Shown here in pieces: positions 21,261 to 33,306 of a DNA stretch of 64,000 nt (within the stretch, counting starts at the first letter, position 1; each line of letters opens with the position of its first letter). The DNA comes from Pelobates cultripes (Eukaryota > Chordata > Amphibia > Anura > Pelobatidae), in contig OW240913.1 of assembly GCA_933207985.1 (NCBI GenBank), positions 274,271,943-274,335,942 on the forward strand, written 5' to 3'. The notes under the pieces are model-generated. The model saw nothing but the letters and a program-made list of their open reading frames with translations, did not search any database and was not told the DNA's origin. Made by a program: the position numbers and the translations under genes.

Positions 21261-22514
21261 CAGCTACCTAAATAGCTTACTTAGACCTACAGGGATGGAC
21301 AAGCATGCCAGTAAAAAACTTTGCATCATTAGCAATGCCAAAAATGAACAGGTCGGAATACACACCAGACAGATAGCCTCCATACTGGCTCCATACTGGC
21401 TCCATACTAGTGCCCTCAGCACAGCTCCTTGGTGTTCCTGGATGCAGGACACCAGGAAACAAGATCTTGATGGTTGGACAGCACCCCAAATGTGATTCTG
21501 CCCACCTAATTCGGGACTGTTGAATTCTATACTAGATTTTACATATGCACATACAGAAACCTTGAAGGACAAACTGTATGAGGTATGTCTCTTCTTCAAT
21601 AACTGTAAGGAGTCACATTACATTCTTGTCCATATGGATAATGGGGACTTACCAAATACTATATGGCAGTTATATGGCTTTTTTGGCATTATTAATTCCT
21701 AGTTAAGTTTTGGTTTATTTGTAGCCAATCACAGTGCAGATCCTAATGAATCTCATAGGACACACAACCTGCTGATGACCCAAAATTCGGATGAATTGCA
21801 ATTTGAGAAAAATGTATGCACACGTCTAGTATGTACACAGAACACCTTGTTTTTCCTTTAAGTTGGCTTAAGATATTTTCTGATGGTATACAACTCTACT
21901 ACTGCAATAGCAATGACAAGTAAGATTGTATGGATGTCGACTGATTGGACATTTACATAACTCAAAAAGTAAATATCAATCTCAACATCAGTTATGACCA
22001 CACATAATTTTCATTTAATGTTATCGAAATGACACAAAATGAAAACTGTATTACTTTTGCTATACAAAATTCAAGACACAAATTACTTAATCATACGGTT
22101 AATTTTACCTGGTTTTAGAGAAGATACTCTGTTCATTATTCATCCCTATGCAAGCATTTTTTAGTTTAAAATATCCTATTCATTTATCTGTTGAACTTGT
22201 GAAGCCCAATGACATCAGACTCTGTTAACTAGCTTATCATCTTTAAAATGTTACAGGTTACCAAAACCTTACTTTTATAAAACATCTATTTGAAAATAAT
22301 AAAACAAAAAGAATCCCACAGATAAGGTTAATGAGGTCGCTATTCTTTTATGGAACTCATGCCCATTATATGAACTTAACCCACAGGGTAGATACATCAC
22401 TATGATGAATCCACAGGATGATACATCACTCTTACAGGTCACATTGGCCCCTCTAGGTATGCATTTACATAAGCCCCAAAAAAACAACAACAAGTACAAA
22501 CACTATAAATTGGT
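21261..22514. other. unassigned
   Basis: No coding features or recognised repeats. Confidence 0.4.
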
Positions 22515-22959
22515 GCTATACTGTAGGTGTGTCCAAACCCCACTGTGAAATCAATCACCTAATTTCACCACAAAACTAGTAGACAAAGAATACATATAGT
22601 GGTGGTGCACAGTAAGCGAGTTCACAAGTAAAAAGAGATATGTATATAACCCTATATCTGTTTTCTTCCAATGTTGCTGTAAGAAACAATAACATAGGGT
22701 AGTACAGTTTGGTAAATACAGAAAGTGCAAATATAGGTATATCCCACTCACGTTTTACTGAGCCTGTGTATCACTGGCTCAGGTAAATCAGCATAGGAGT
22801 GGTGAGGTAGATGTGGATTGGGCTCCTGTAGTGGTATGCTCCACAACATAGAATAAATAAAGGAAGGTTCCCGGTTATAAGACAACCAATTTATTAAGTA
22901 ATACACAAATTAAAATCTTACATAAAAGTAAGGTGCCTTCAGAGTCCTTCCTCATAGAG

Positions 22960-23000
22960 TCCATACAACACGTTTCGACAATGAGTCTTCCTCAGGTGAA
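22960..23000 (-). ncRNA. hammerhead-type ribozyme fold in the Penelope-like element (copy B)
   Basis: On the minus strand the core CTGAGGA (22995-22989), one extra A, a GAC/GTC stem II with a 5-base loop, GAAA (22976-22973), then C-GT-GTT give the hammerhead order with cleavage expected after base 22967. Stem I is only two base pairs (CA/TG) before mismatches, so this copy is probably weak or inactive. Confidence 0.5.
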
Positions 23001-23252
23001 TACTCCATTTCTCTCTCCATACATTTTCATATCTAATTTTGGCGCCATCCTTTATTGTAGCTCTCCCCATGACATCCGCCAGTCGACGGACCACTTCCGG
23101 CACTTCAATGTGACGTCATATCCGGTCCAGCAGTTGTATATGTCCTCTATAAACAGATTTATCACATAAATAATGTACTATCTGGTCAGCACAACAAACT
23201 ATTTACTTAAAAAACATAAAAATATAAAAATAAAATATCACATAAAAAGTAT

Positions 23253-23652
23253 TTAAATGTAATTCTGGATCTCAAAATCTATATTGAGCCCTAAAGGGGA
23301 CAATGTTTCCATATCAAAAATCCACCTCATCTCAGCCTTATTTATTTTCTATAGGTGGTCACCCCCTCTCCAGGATTTCTCAACTTTTTGAATCCCTATA
23401 AAGTGCAAATATTTTGGTTCACCATTATGAATTAGAGCAAAGTGCGTGGAGACAGAGTGATTACTAACTTTATTTTTCATGTTATTTCTAATGTTTCTTA
23501 CGTGCTCACTTATTCTTGTTTTGAGGCCTCTAGTTGTTCTCCCTATTTATCGGAGGCCACATTCACATGTGAGAAGATAAAATACATTCTTGGTGGCACA
23601 AAAAATAAAAGTAATCAATCTTGTATTTCTTCGCAGTGGTGTTAGAAATAAA
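23253..23652 (-). pseudogene. Penelope-like GIY-YIG endonuclease domain
   Basis: A single frame of about 130 codons runs to a TAA at 23253-23255. In order it shows NVFYLLTCECGL, a stop at the usual tyrosine, IGRTTRGLKTRISEH, then NHSVSTHFALIHNG, KSWRGGDH, and WIFDMETLSPLGLN. This is the C-terminal GIY-YIG domain of Penelope-like elements, which nicks target DNA for priming. The final residues and terminal stop are in place. There are only two in-frame stops: TAA replacing the first Tyr region and TAG after DHL. The upstream RT is lost. The identification rests on motif order seen by eye. Confidence 0.8.
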
Positions 23653-23689
23653 GTTTTCTGTTTAAAAAAAAAAAAAATTGATAGTAGTT

Positions 23690-24580
23690 TCCTAAATTTT
23701 AAAACTAATGATTTCGTCAGATTCTATCAGTTCTTCTATGAACATCAACTACTGCCCTTCCCCGAACTCCCTCAACAATCAGTCTCCCTAACCTAATTTG
23801 ATCATTTTAAAAGCATACAAACTTTCTATATACGCAGGTACAGACAAATGAACCTCCATCGAGTGGGCTTGTGTACAATCTACCACACAAAATAATAAAA
23901 TCTCTCAATTATATTTGTCTCTTGCTGCCTATCCTCACGGAGGTTCCTTGGCCTATGTGTCGGCTTGAAAGATGGACTTAAGCCTACCATCAGACTCTAC
24001 AGATTGGGTAGAAGCTATATCTTCCATTACTATCTGTTTTAACCATAAAGAACAAGCCTACAAGACTATTTCGCTGGTATCTGAGTTTGAATTGTCTCTT
24101 TAAAATGGTCGCATGACAACAGATTTATGCTGCAAACAATGGGGAGCTATAGATACTTTTCTACATCTATAATTAGAATGCTTGCCCATTTGTAGATTAC
24201 TGCACAGAGTAGAACAGCTCATATCCAGATTGCTAGACACTGAAGCACCACTTGACCCCTGGGCATGGCTTTATCAAAACCCTGTGACTCCTTCACAAGA
24301 GCTAACAAAAAAAAGTTAAAATGCACTTTCCACTAGTATGGCAATAGCAGTGGTGTGGGGGATACTTAAAATACCTACTTTGCCTACAGTTCTCCAAAAG
24401 ATAGGGAAGGAGGCTAAGACAGCTAATCTCACAGCTCTGGTGCATGATACAATTAAACAACACTATAAGGTATGGGATCCTTGGCTTTAAAATTCTCAAC
24501 CTAAACACTCTGTCACTTGAAAAATAATTGGATGATCTTTCTGACGCTCCTCCACATTTGCTTTGACGGCCTCTTGCAGC
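23690..24580 (+). pseudogene. L1 ORF2 C-terminal fragment
   Basis: Fragments in more than one frame resemble the L1 ORF2 C-terminal region: a KEQAYKTIS segment, a FLHL-like stretch where the family has its HMWW zinc-finger text, and LTALVHDTIKQHYKVWDPW. There are many stops and indels. It lies directly between the Penelope-like remnant and the EEF1B retrocopy. Confidence 0.55.
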
Positions 24581-24587
24581 AGCTGTC

Positions 24588-25347
24588 ACGGGTTTTGGTG
24601 ATCTCAAAACAAACACAGGCCTTCATTTTCTCAATGAGTTTCTAGCCGACAAAAGCTACTTTGAGGGCCAGTGAACAAAGTATATACCCTCCCAGGCTGA
24701 TATTGATATTTGAGCCTATTTCTAGTGCTCCCTCTGCTGACCTGTTCCATCCTTTGAGATGGTAGAACCATATCAAATCATATGAGAAGCAAGCAACCAG
24801 CCTTCCTTGAGTGAAGAAACCACTGGGAAAATCTGGCCCAGTGAACACTGAAGACAACAGACAGTGCAGCTAAAGAAACTAAAGAGGATGATGATGATTT
24901 GTTTGGCTCAGATGATGAAGAGGAAAGGGAAGAAACAAAAAGAGTCAGAAAGAGCGTCTGGCACAATATGCATTCAAAGAAATCTAAAACAAACAGCACT
25001 TATTGCCAAATCATCCCTTCCTACTTGATGTGAAACCATGGGATGAAGAAACAGACATGGCAAAACTAGAGGAGTGTGTCCGCAGTATTCAGATGGACGA
25101 CTTGGTGTGGGAAGCATCCAAACTTGTCCCTGTTGGCTATGGTATTAAAAAGCTGAAGATCACATGGGTGGTGGAAGATGATAAAGTGGGCACAGATCTT
25201 CTGGAGGAAAAAATCACAGCATTTGAAGACTATGTACACACAATGGATGTTGCAGTTTTCAACAAGATATAAAGCCAGTCCACTGCACTTCACCCTTAGC
25301 ACTTGAATAAACCACTTGCCTGCAAAGAAAAAAGAAAACCTTGTAGA
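24588..25347 (+). pseudogene. EEF1B2: processed pseudogene of translation elongation factor 1-beta
   Basis: The parent protein is the guanine-nucleotide exchange subunit that reloads eEF1A with GTP. Homology starts at [21 protein letters not shown] (the initiator is ACG at 24588-24590). It passes through an acidic region with shifted frames, then a clean 90-codon stretch (25003-25272) covering the C-terminal exchange domain: [44 protein letters not shown] and the C-terminal FNKI with stop. There are no introns. A 3' UTR with AATAAA (25306-25311) leads to an A-rich tail ending near 25347, all marks of an L1-type retrocopy. Frameshifts and stops in the first half rule out a normal protein. Confidence 0.9.
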
Positions 25348-27402
25348 TGACCAGAAAAAGTATAATGCAACTCTTTACACTCTCTTACCTCCAACTGTTC
25401 TTAATTTTGATTGAAAGGTTCTCTACTATTTCTTTCATCTATTTTCAAATCTTCTTTCTTTTCTGGTCCTTTTCATTTCTGCTCGATTCTAGCCTCTATC
25501 AAGCTGGTAGTTAACAGTTTTAGTCCCACTACCACAGTGGGAGTGGACATGAGCTTTTGTTCCTAGGGTAAAGGGAAATATCCCATATTTGCGTATACAG
25601 TTCCAATCTGTCAATTAAGTTAACATCTTGAATTAAAATTTTGCTCTCAATGAAGCTTTGCTTCCCGATATACAGTTACGCTTCTATTGCTCCCTCTGGG
25701 ACGTGTTGTTACTCAATGTTTTGTTCTTCTTTGTTAGACCATGTCACTGTCTAAAGTTGTGATCACAAATGAGACATTTACTTGTAACCATTGTTTCATA
25801 CTATCATCTGCTTACTCTTCTGATGTTGTAATTATGTATTTAATGCTTTAGAAAGCCAAATTTTGTTTTTATTTTTAAATTAAAAGAAGAAAAAAGATAC
25901 ATCAAGGTAGAATACTTTGGTGCCTGCTAACAAAAAATGGAAGGAAGCTTGCAAAAGGTGACTGTCAATCACAAAATCAATAAATCATGGAATGTGTGCA
26001 TTATGGCACTGTGGCAGTACTATGAGCATTATTGGAGGCTATTGTATGTTTTAAAATAAGATGTAGTAGGATATTAATATGAATATAGCTAGAGGATATG
26101 GATGTAACTGTACATCCTGCAAGAAGATGACACTTGCAGTTCACTTTTACCTTAAAAAAACAAACCTTTTGTGCATACTGGTTGCAAAACCTGTTTTACA
26201 GAACATTCATTTATCACACAGGATGACTCTGTACTGTCTTAAAACATAACTCAAAAACAAGTTTCGGATGTCCTTTCACCTTTAAGATATGCATGTTCTA
26301 TTTTGAGGTTAAAGGATAGTTAATACATTCATTATAATGGTGCATTAAGTTGAGGCACAAACCGATTTGGTGAAAGACCTTGGAGGAAATGGCAACATTT
26401 ACAAGGGCCCATTCTTAAGCCTATTACAGAAAAATAAGTAATGGAAGAGAGGTAATCACAATTTGTGGGAATAGTATGCAACTGCCCCTGAAGTGTATAG
26501 CTGGGTTTTGCAGCTTTTTATTTACCCACTTTCCCATGCCTGATCTGAACAATAATGAACTCGTACCATTATAAATCCTGTATCATAGCTTGGATTTAAC
26601 CTGTACTTTTATTAATTTTTTTGGTCAGAATTCCTTTACATTTTATAAAGGGAGTAACTCCCATAAGTTCATAATTCTCAAATGTATTTAGTCTGCTAGA
26701 AAGTATATAAATGTCCTATACAATTCTGTAAAACTCTATTACAGCAGGAGGAGTTGTAACAAGTCATGAACTTCAGAAATACAGATGTGAGCTATATTTA
26801 TGACACATTTATTCACATTGATGGAGCATTGATTCAGGATCAAAATTGCACATGATGAATGATAAGAGATTCATCACAGAAATTTACTAATTGTGAAATA
26901 TAACGTCTTCTTAGTTGGTGGATAGAGTGTCAGTACTAAAGGAATTAGAAACAAATTTGTGATCAACATTATACCAGCAGTCAGCAGACATAGATTCCCT
27001 ATGAAAAATACAATTGTGTCTTCTGCTGATAAAATGCTTGGCTAAAAACGGATTCCAGTTGCAGGTTCAAGGAAAAAAAATGCAAAATTAAATAACAAGC
27101 GTGAAATCCTAACGATAGGAAAAGTAGATGGACAACTGTACAAACTTGTTACAATAACTAGTCTCGCTCATTTTTCACAATAAATGCTTTATCCTATGAC
27201 ACAGGTGACTGGGCCACCAAAACCCAGAAAGTTACAAAGTGTAATTAAACATACAAAATCACTACTTTATAATGTAAAGTTAGAGAAAACATCTAAAGAT
27301 CCTGGTGATATAGATAAATAGAATATTCTGTTACCTTCTGAATCATTACTGCAACCTTCTATATTTAATAAACAACCTGACATCAGAGTTGGCTGTTCTT
27401 AA
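25348..27402. other. unassigned AT-rich DNA
   Basis: There is no gene, RNA or clear repeat. The first ~550 bp, T-rich and ending in an A-rich run near 25880-25900, could be an L1 3' UTR, but no motif proves it. Confidence 0.35.
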
Positions 27403-27714
27403 ATGTTACATAGTTACATAGCTGAAAAGAGACTTGTGTCCATCAAGTTCAGCCTTCCTCACATATGTTTTTGCTGTTGATCCAAAAGAAGGGGAAAAAA
27501 AACAGTCTGAAGTGCTTCCAATTTTGCAACAAAATAGGAAAGAATTCCTTCTTGACTCCAAAATAGCAGTCAGATATCTTCTTGGTTAAAGCAGCTATTA
27601 CCACACTAATTAGAAATTATATCTCTATATGCTATGTTTTTGCAAGTATTCATCCAATTGCAGTTTAAACATCTGTATAGACTCTGACAAAACCACTTCT
27701 TCAGGCAGAGAATT

Positions 27715-30293
27715 TCATATCCTTATTGCTCTTACTGTAAAAAAAACTTTTCTTTGCCTTAGATGAAATCTCCTTTCTTTCAGCCTAAATGCATGACTTT
27801 GTGTCCTATGTATAGCCCTGTTTACGAATAGATTTCCAGTTAAAGGTTTGTACTGGCCCCGAATGTATTTGTATAATGTTATCATATTCCCTCTGAGGCG
27901 CCGTTTTTCCAATCTAAAGAGATTTCAATTTTTTAACCTTTCTTCGTAACTAAAATGTTCCATTCCTTTTAGTGATGTAGCTTGTCTCTGCACTTTTTTA
28001 GTGCCATGATATCCTTCTTTAGAACAGGTGCCCAAAATTGCACAGCATATTCTAGGTGTGGTCTTACCAGCAATTTATAAAGAGGCAAAATTATATTTTC
28101 ATCCCGAGAATTTATGCCCCTATTTACCTTACAGGCCTTAGCAACTGCAGATTGACATTGCATATTGTTGCGTAATTTGTTGTCTATAACAATTCCCAAA
28201 TCCTTCTCGTGTGTGGTTATCTCTAATTCACTACCATTCAGGGTGTAAGTTGCTTGTGCATTCTTGAGCCCGAAGTGCATAACTTTGCATTTCTCTACAA
28301 TAAATTTAATCTACCATTTTAGTGCCTAGTCCCCCAATGTGTCTAAATCCCTCAGCAGCAAAGCAATATCCTGCTCACATTTTATGACTTTACAAAGTTT
28401 TGTGTCATCTGCAAACACTGAAACATGGCTTTCAATGCCTATTGCAAGATTATTTATAAATATGTTAAATAGAAGCGGTCCCAAAACAGAAACCTTGAGG
28501 GATACCACTTACCACTTTTGTCCAGCCTGAAAATTTACCATTAATGACAACTCGTTGTACTCTATCCTTAAGCCAATATTCTACCCAAGAACAAGAATAT
28601 TCATCTAGACCAATTTATTTTAGTTTGAAGAGTAACCTATTGAGAGGAACCGTATCAAATGCCTTGGCAAAATCCAAGTAGATCACATCCACTGCAACAC
28701 CCTAATCTATACTTCTACTTACTTCTTTGTAGAATGCAATTGAGTTAGTTTGACATGACCTATGTTTCATAAAACCATGCTGATTATTGCTAATAACAAA
28801 GTTCTTCCCAATGAATTCCTGAATATAATCCCTTAATAGCCTTCAAATATTTTCCCAATCACAAAAGTTAAGATCGCAGGTCTATAATTTTCAGGCAAGG
28901 ATTTTGAACCCTTTTTAAATATAGGAACAAAATCTGCCTTCCTCCAGTACAATACCTGAAACAAAAAAATCTTGAAAGAGGTTCACTTATTTCCCTACTT
29001 AGCTTCTTAAGTACTCATGGGTGAATACCGTCAGGCCCCGGAGCTTTATTTACATTAATTTTCTTTAACTGCTGTAGCACCTTGTCTCAAGTCATCCAAT
29101 CACAAGTTATCTGCAAGCTCTTTTGCAACAGTCATTTGCTTATCTCTTGCCATAGGATCCTCATTAATATATACTGAAGAAAAATATTTATTTAAAATTT
29201 CTGCCTTTTCCTGGTCTTCATTAACTAACAGATCCATCTCTGTTTCCAGTGTACCTGCACTTTGTTTTTTTTTTAAATTGATGTACTTGAAAAAAATGTT
29301 TGGGGTTGGTTTTGCATTATTTGGCTATCAATTTCTCATTTTCTAGTTTAGTCACTTTAATTATCTTTTTGCAGGCATTATTGGCTTCCTTATATCTTAT
29401 ATAGGATGCCTCTGAATTGTCCGATCTAAATGCTTTAACTGTCCTTTTCTTAATTTTAATCTCTTGTTTTACTTCTCTACTAAGCCACATTGGTTTCATT
29501 TTGTTTCTTTTATATTTATTATCCAATGGTACAAACTGAGAAATGTACCTTTCTAATATTTGTTAGAATAGGTTCCATTTATCCTCAGTGTTTTTTTCAC
29601 TAAGGGGTTTATGCCAGTCGGTATGTTGTAGAGCTGCCCTAATCTTATTGAAAGCTTTTTCATGTTTGAGTTATTTTTCAAAGATTACCATATTGTGATC
29701 ACTTTCCCAAATACTACCCTACTTGAATGTTGGGCAAAAGATCAACATTGTTTGTTATAACGAGATCCAGATAATCATCCTTTCTAGTTGGTGCTTGTAC
29801 CAGTTGTGACATGAAGGTGTCATTTAATACATTCAAAACCCCGATTCCCCTTGTTGAAGTACTAGCCACTCTATCCCAATTTATGCCGGGTAATTAAAAT
29901 CTCCAATAAGTAACGTGTTACCCAGATTTCCAGCTTTCCCAATTTGCTCTAACAGCTGTTCTTCCTACATTAGGTGGTTTATAACATATACCAACCAATA
30001 AATGATTTTCCTTCATTTGCCCTGAGCAGATATCTACCCATAAAGCTTCCAGATTTTCCTCGTCACACTCCAAGATGTGACTTTAACTCATGTTTGACAT
30101 ACAAACATACCCCACAACCCTTTTTGTTTTTCCTATCCTTCCTAAATAACGTGTACCCATATACATTAACTGCCCAGTCATGTGTCTCATCCCGCCATGT
30201 TTCTGTTATGCCTATTATATCATATTGTTTAGTGTATGCTATTGCCTTTAGTTCCCCCATTTTGTTATATAGGCTCCTTGCATTAGTAAGCAT
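27715..30293 (-). pseudogene. CR1 ORF2 (endonuclease plus reverse transcriptase), decayed
   Basis: The endonuclease start is seen as MLTNARSLYNKMGELK, with DIIGITETW as the catalytic glutamate motif. The RT palm catalytic motif reads FADDT (28404-28415), preceded by GPLLFNIFINNL. The C-terminal region has DLGIVIDNKL, NIILPLYKLLVRPHLEYA and then QRKVFFTVRAIR. These are CR1-clade signatures. The frame is lost repeatedly, for example around 28300, 28550-29300 and 29530-30060. Confidence 0.85.
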
Positions 30294-30724
30294 ACATTTA
30301 ATATTATCAAGAATATTGTACTTTTTTGTACTTTTTGTGAATTTTTATCAATATTACATACCTTCACTCTTCCGAGCTTTCCCCTCCCCCCATCTCCACC
30401 CACTAATACTGAGCTAAAGCACATCTCCTTTCTATCCTATCTCCATTTTCTAGATTGCTTTGACCTCACCCCCCTGCTACTAGTTTAAAATCACCCCCAC
30501 CCTTCTAGCCATCTTATCCCCCAGCACAGCAGACCCTCTTCTGTTTAAGTGCAATCCATCATGGCTATACAGGTTGTACCCAAGCGCAAAATTGGCCCAG
30601 TGCTTTAAAACTTTTTAAAAAACTTAAAACTAAGACTTCAGCCACACATTGACCTCTCTAATGCTGTAGCACATAATATTACCTTGGAGGTCCTTTTCTT
30701 TAGCTTACTTCCTAGTACCCTGAA

Positions 30725-31390
30725 CTAATTCTTTAGGATCTTCCATTTTCCTCTGACTTTGTCATTGGTACCAATATGGACCATGACAGCTGGGTCATCC
30801 CCAGCCCCTCCCAATAATCCCTCCACTCTGTCGGCAAAATGCCGGACCAGAGCACCTGGGAGACAGCAAACTGTCCGGTTGAGACGATCAGAGTGGCAGA
30901 ATACCCTATCTACTCTCTTAATAAAAGAGTCCTCTACCACCACAATCTGTCTAGCCTTACTTACACTTTCAACCTCACCCGTACTAGAGGGGCTGTTCCC
31001 ACGACTGTTAGAAGGAACAGCTTCCTGCAGTACAGCTACTCCTGAACTGATGCTCTTAATATCTTCACTCAAACGGGCAAATCTGTTAGGCTGCACAAGA
31101 TCAGAACTACCTAAACCTTTCCTCTTCCCTCCCCCCCTGCTTCCTCGCCCACTGTTACCCAGCTATGTGCCTGCTCACCAACCGTCTTATCTCCTCCCAC
31201 TCCACTACCTGCACCCACTAAACTCTGCTCAGCGAGCAGCAGACTCCTCTCAAGATTGTCAATCTCCCTCAGTGTTGCAATTTGCCTCTCCAGATCTCCA
31301 ATCTAGGCTTCCAGAAAAGCCACTCGTTCACACCCACTAGAGAGGTGCACTGAGTAAAACTCGCAATCTTGTAAGCACTCATCCCCAGTT
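30725..31390 (-). pseudogene. CR1 ORF1 (coiled coil and SGNH-like esterase domain)
   Basis: CR1 ORF1 proteins join a coiled coil or PHD-like head to a lipolytic SGNH-type domain. Here the head reads DCEFYSVHLSSGCERVAFLEA and a leucine-rich stretch follows. The C-terminal part has QIVVVEDSFIKRVDR at the place of the GDS block and MVHIGTNDK at the GTND block. The GDS glycine is replaced by glutamate, which would remove the usual catalytic block. A stop lies in the coiled coil. Confidence 0.75.
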
Positions 31391-31629
31391 ACCAAAAGCA
31401 CAAGTGAGCAAAACAATATTTACCCTCTTGGTTTCAACTCCTGTTGTTTCAAATCCTACTTAAAAGAGACTACTTTAAATAGCCTACTTTCAAGCAAACT
31501 CCAGTGAGCAAGCAGTAGTGGGTTTATTTTGGCAATACAAATCCTACACAGGTGGAAATTAAGGGACACTCCCCCTAATAAGCTCAGCAGCAGCACCAAC
31601 AAGGAGGGGAATATAAACAGCAAGAGAAA

Positions 31630-31905
31630 ATAAAAGAGGGAAAAAGTTTTAGGAAAATAGGAAGGAGAAAAATATAAATAAAAAAGGGACAAAGTTTTAA
31701 ATAAAAATAGGAAGGAGAAAAATATAAATAAAAAATTGACAAAGTTTTAAATAAAAACAGCAAAGAAATAAAAATATTCATAAGAAAAAGGGAAAAGGTT
31801 TTTAAATTAAAAGAGCAAAGAAAAAATATAAATAATAAAAAAGGGACAAAGTTATAAATAAAATCAGCAAAGATTAAAAATAGCTATAAAAAAGATGAAA
31901 AAATG
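31630..31905 (-). repeat. ~50-bp A-rich tandem repeat upstream of CR1-1
   Basis: About five imperfect units share AAGGGACAAAGTTTTAAATA, followed by AGGAAGGAG or AGCAAAGA and AAATATAAATA. The array lies on the 5' side of the minus-strand CR1 and may be its 5' UTR. Confidence 0.7.
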
Positions 31906-33304
31906 AAACCTGTATTTTCATTCCCAAGAGAAAATGGCATAGCCCAGTCACAAAAGATTTAGTAACAATTTTGGTGCGTCAAAATCATGGATTTAAAAAA
32001 AACCAGTCAAAGAAAACAAACCCATAGAATGTATGTAGCGAGATATGTGAACCAATAAGAATGTATTTTCCCAATGGAAACAGGTATGTGAAAACCTTTG
32101 TTGACTACTCCTAACATACCATGTCATATACGAAGAAGCTCAAAAAAGTGTTGGAGATACATACATACATATTTTGTTGGAATTTCGAATAATCCAAAAA
32201 GAAAATGGCTATGAAAATGGCAGGCAATACAAGAACACACTCATAAACAAAATGGCCCATCATAGATCAGACCAAGATATTTAGATGCAGAGTTTATTTC
32301 TACATTCCAAGTGAAAATTGTAGAAGTTGGAGGACATAGCTAACGAAGGACTATCAGTTGGATAAGGTAATCATTGTAAGGGATGGGGAATCCTTAATCT
32401 AAAAACGAATAAAGTCACAATAATTCACCATGAACACCTTGACAAATACCAGGATCCAATATGCACATTATTCGACAATCCTTAAGGAAATTTTCCTACT
32501 GACCCATCAGAAAATGCTGACCAAACTGACCAAAGATGGAAACAATTACTAGCCAATCAGCAGAACCCACTGAACAAAGAGCAGTCCAAAAAGAAACTCA
32601 GATGGCAAAATGGAAATATACTGCTTAAATTTGTGAATTACATAAACCGTCATCATCAGAGGATATTGCATCATCTGTCTCAGTGAACAAATATAGAGAT
32701 TCAGTTCCACCATATGGCCATATTGTGTTAAGCCCACCACTACTTCACAGTACCCCAATATTGCTGGGTCCTACACTAATTCCAATGTGGGAGACAAATT
32801 AAATAGCATGCCGGAGCTGCCACGTTCATGTCCACTTGCCTCACTGTGCTTCAGCGTTCTGTGTGATGCTGGTCGCTGTAAAATGGAGCTCTCTTATGGC
32901 TCCAAAGTCTCTCCCAAGATTCTTGACGGAAACGTGCCAGCGTCTATTTAGTAAATTTAATATTCTGGCTGTATTTTATTTGTTAACATATGTTCTGCGT
33001 CTTGAGTATTAGTTAATTGTTGACACCAGAGCAAAAAAGTCATCCTTAAAGCTTTGGTTATCATTTTTTGGGATAGCCTTAGACAAGAATGTAACAATAT
33101 TTCCTCCATGAAATGAAAAGGTTTGTTTGAATATGCTTGTCTAAAACATGCCAACCATATTAAATCACCGTACTATTTTTCATTCATCATATAAAAATGC
33201 TGTCGGTAACAGGAGTAGAAGTGAGGATGGGGAGAGGGGATTCAACATCTAGCGCATTTTGAGCTGTGCATCCCACAATTTTTTATATGATGAATAAATA
33301 AAGA
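31906..33304. other. unassigned
   Basis: No supported gene or repeat was seen. Confidence 0.4.
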
Positions 33305-33306
33305 TA

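Larger units (their letters stand above)
22515..23655 (-). mobile_element. 5'-truncated Penelope-like element
   Basis: Read on the minus strand, the C-terminal GIY-YIG endonuclease domain (23652-23253) is followed about 250 bp later by a hammerhead fold (22997-22965) and a further non-coding tail. The reverse transcriptase is missing. The upstream end abuts an A-rich tract and an L1 fragment. The downstream limit is an estimate. Confidence 0.7.
27403..31450 (-). mobile_element. near full-length CR1 LINE (CR1-1), broken
   Basis: On the minus strand the order is ORF1 with coiled coil and esterase-like domain (about 31390-30725), endonuclease (from 30293), linker (29526-29317), RT palm (around 28410) and RT C-terminus (28280-27715). 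The 3' end carries TACATAGTTACATAG at about 27405-27420. The CR1-2 copy at 62966-64000 shares this tail. Many frameshifts and stops break it. Confidence 0.85.
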
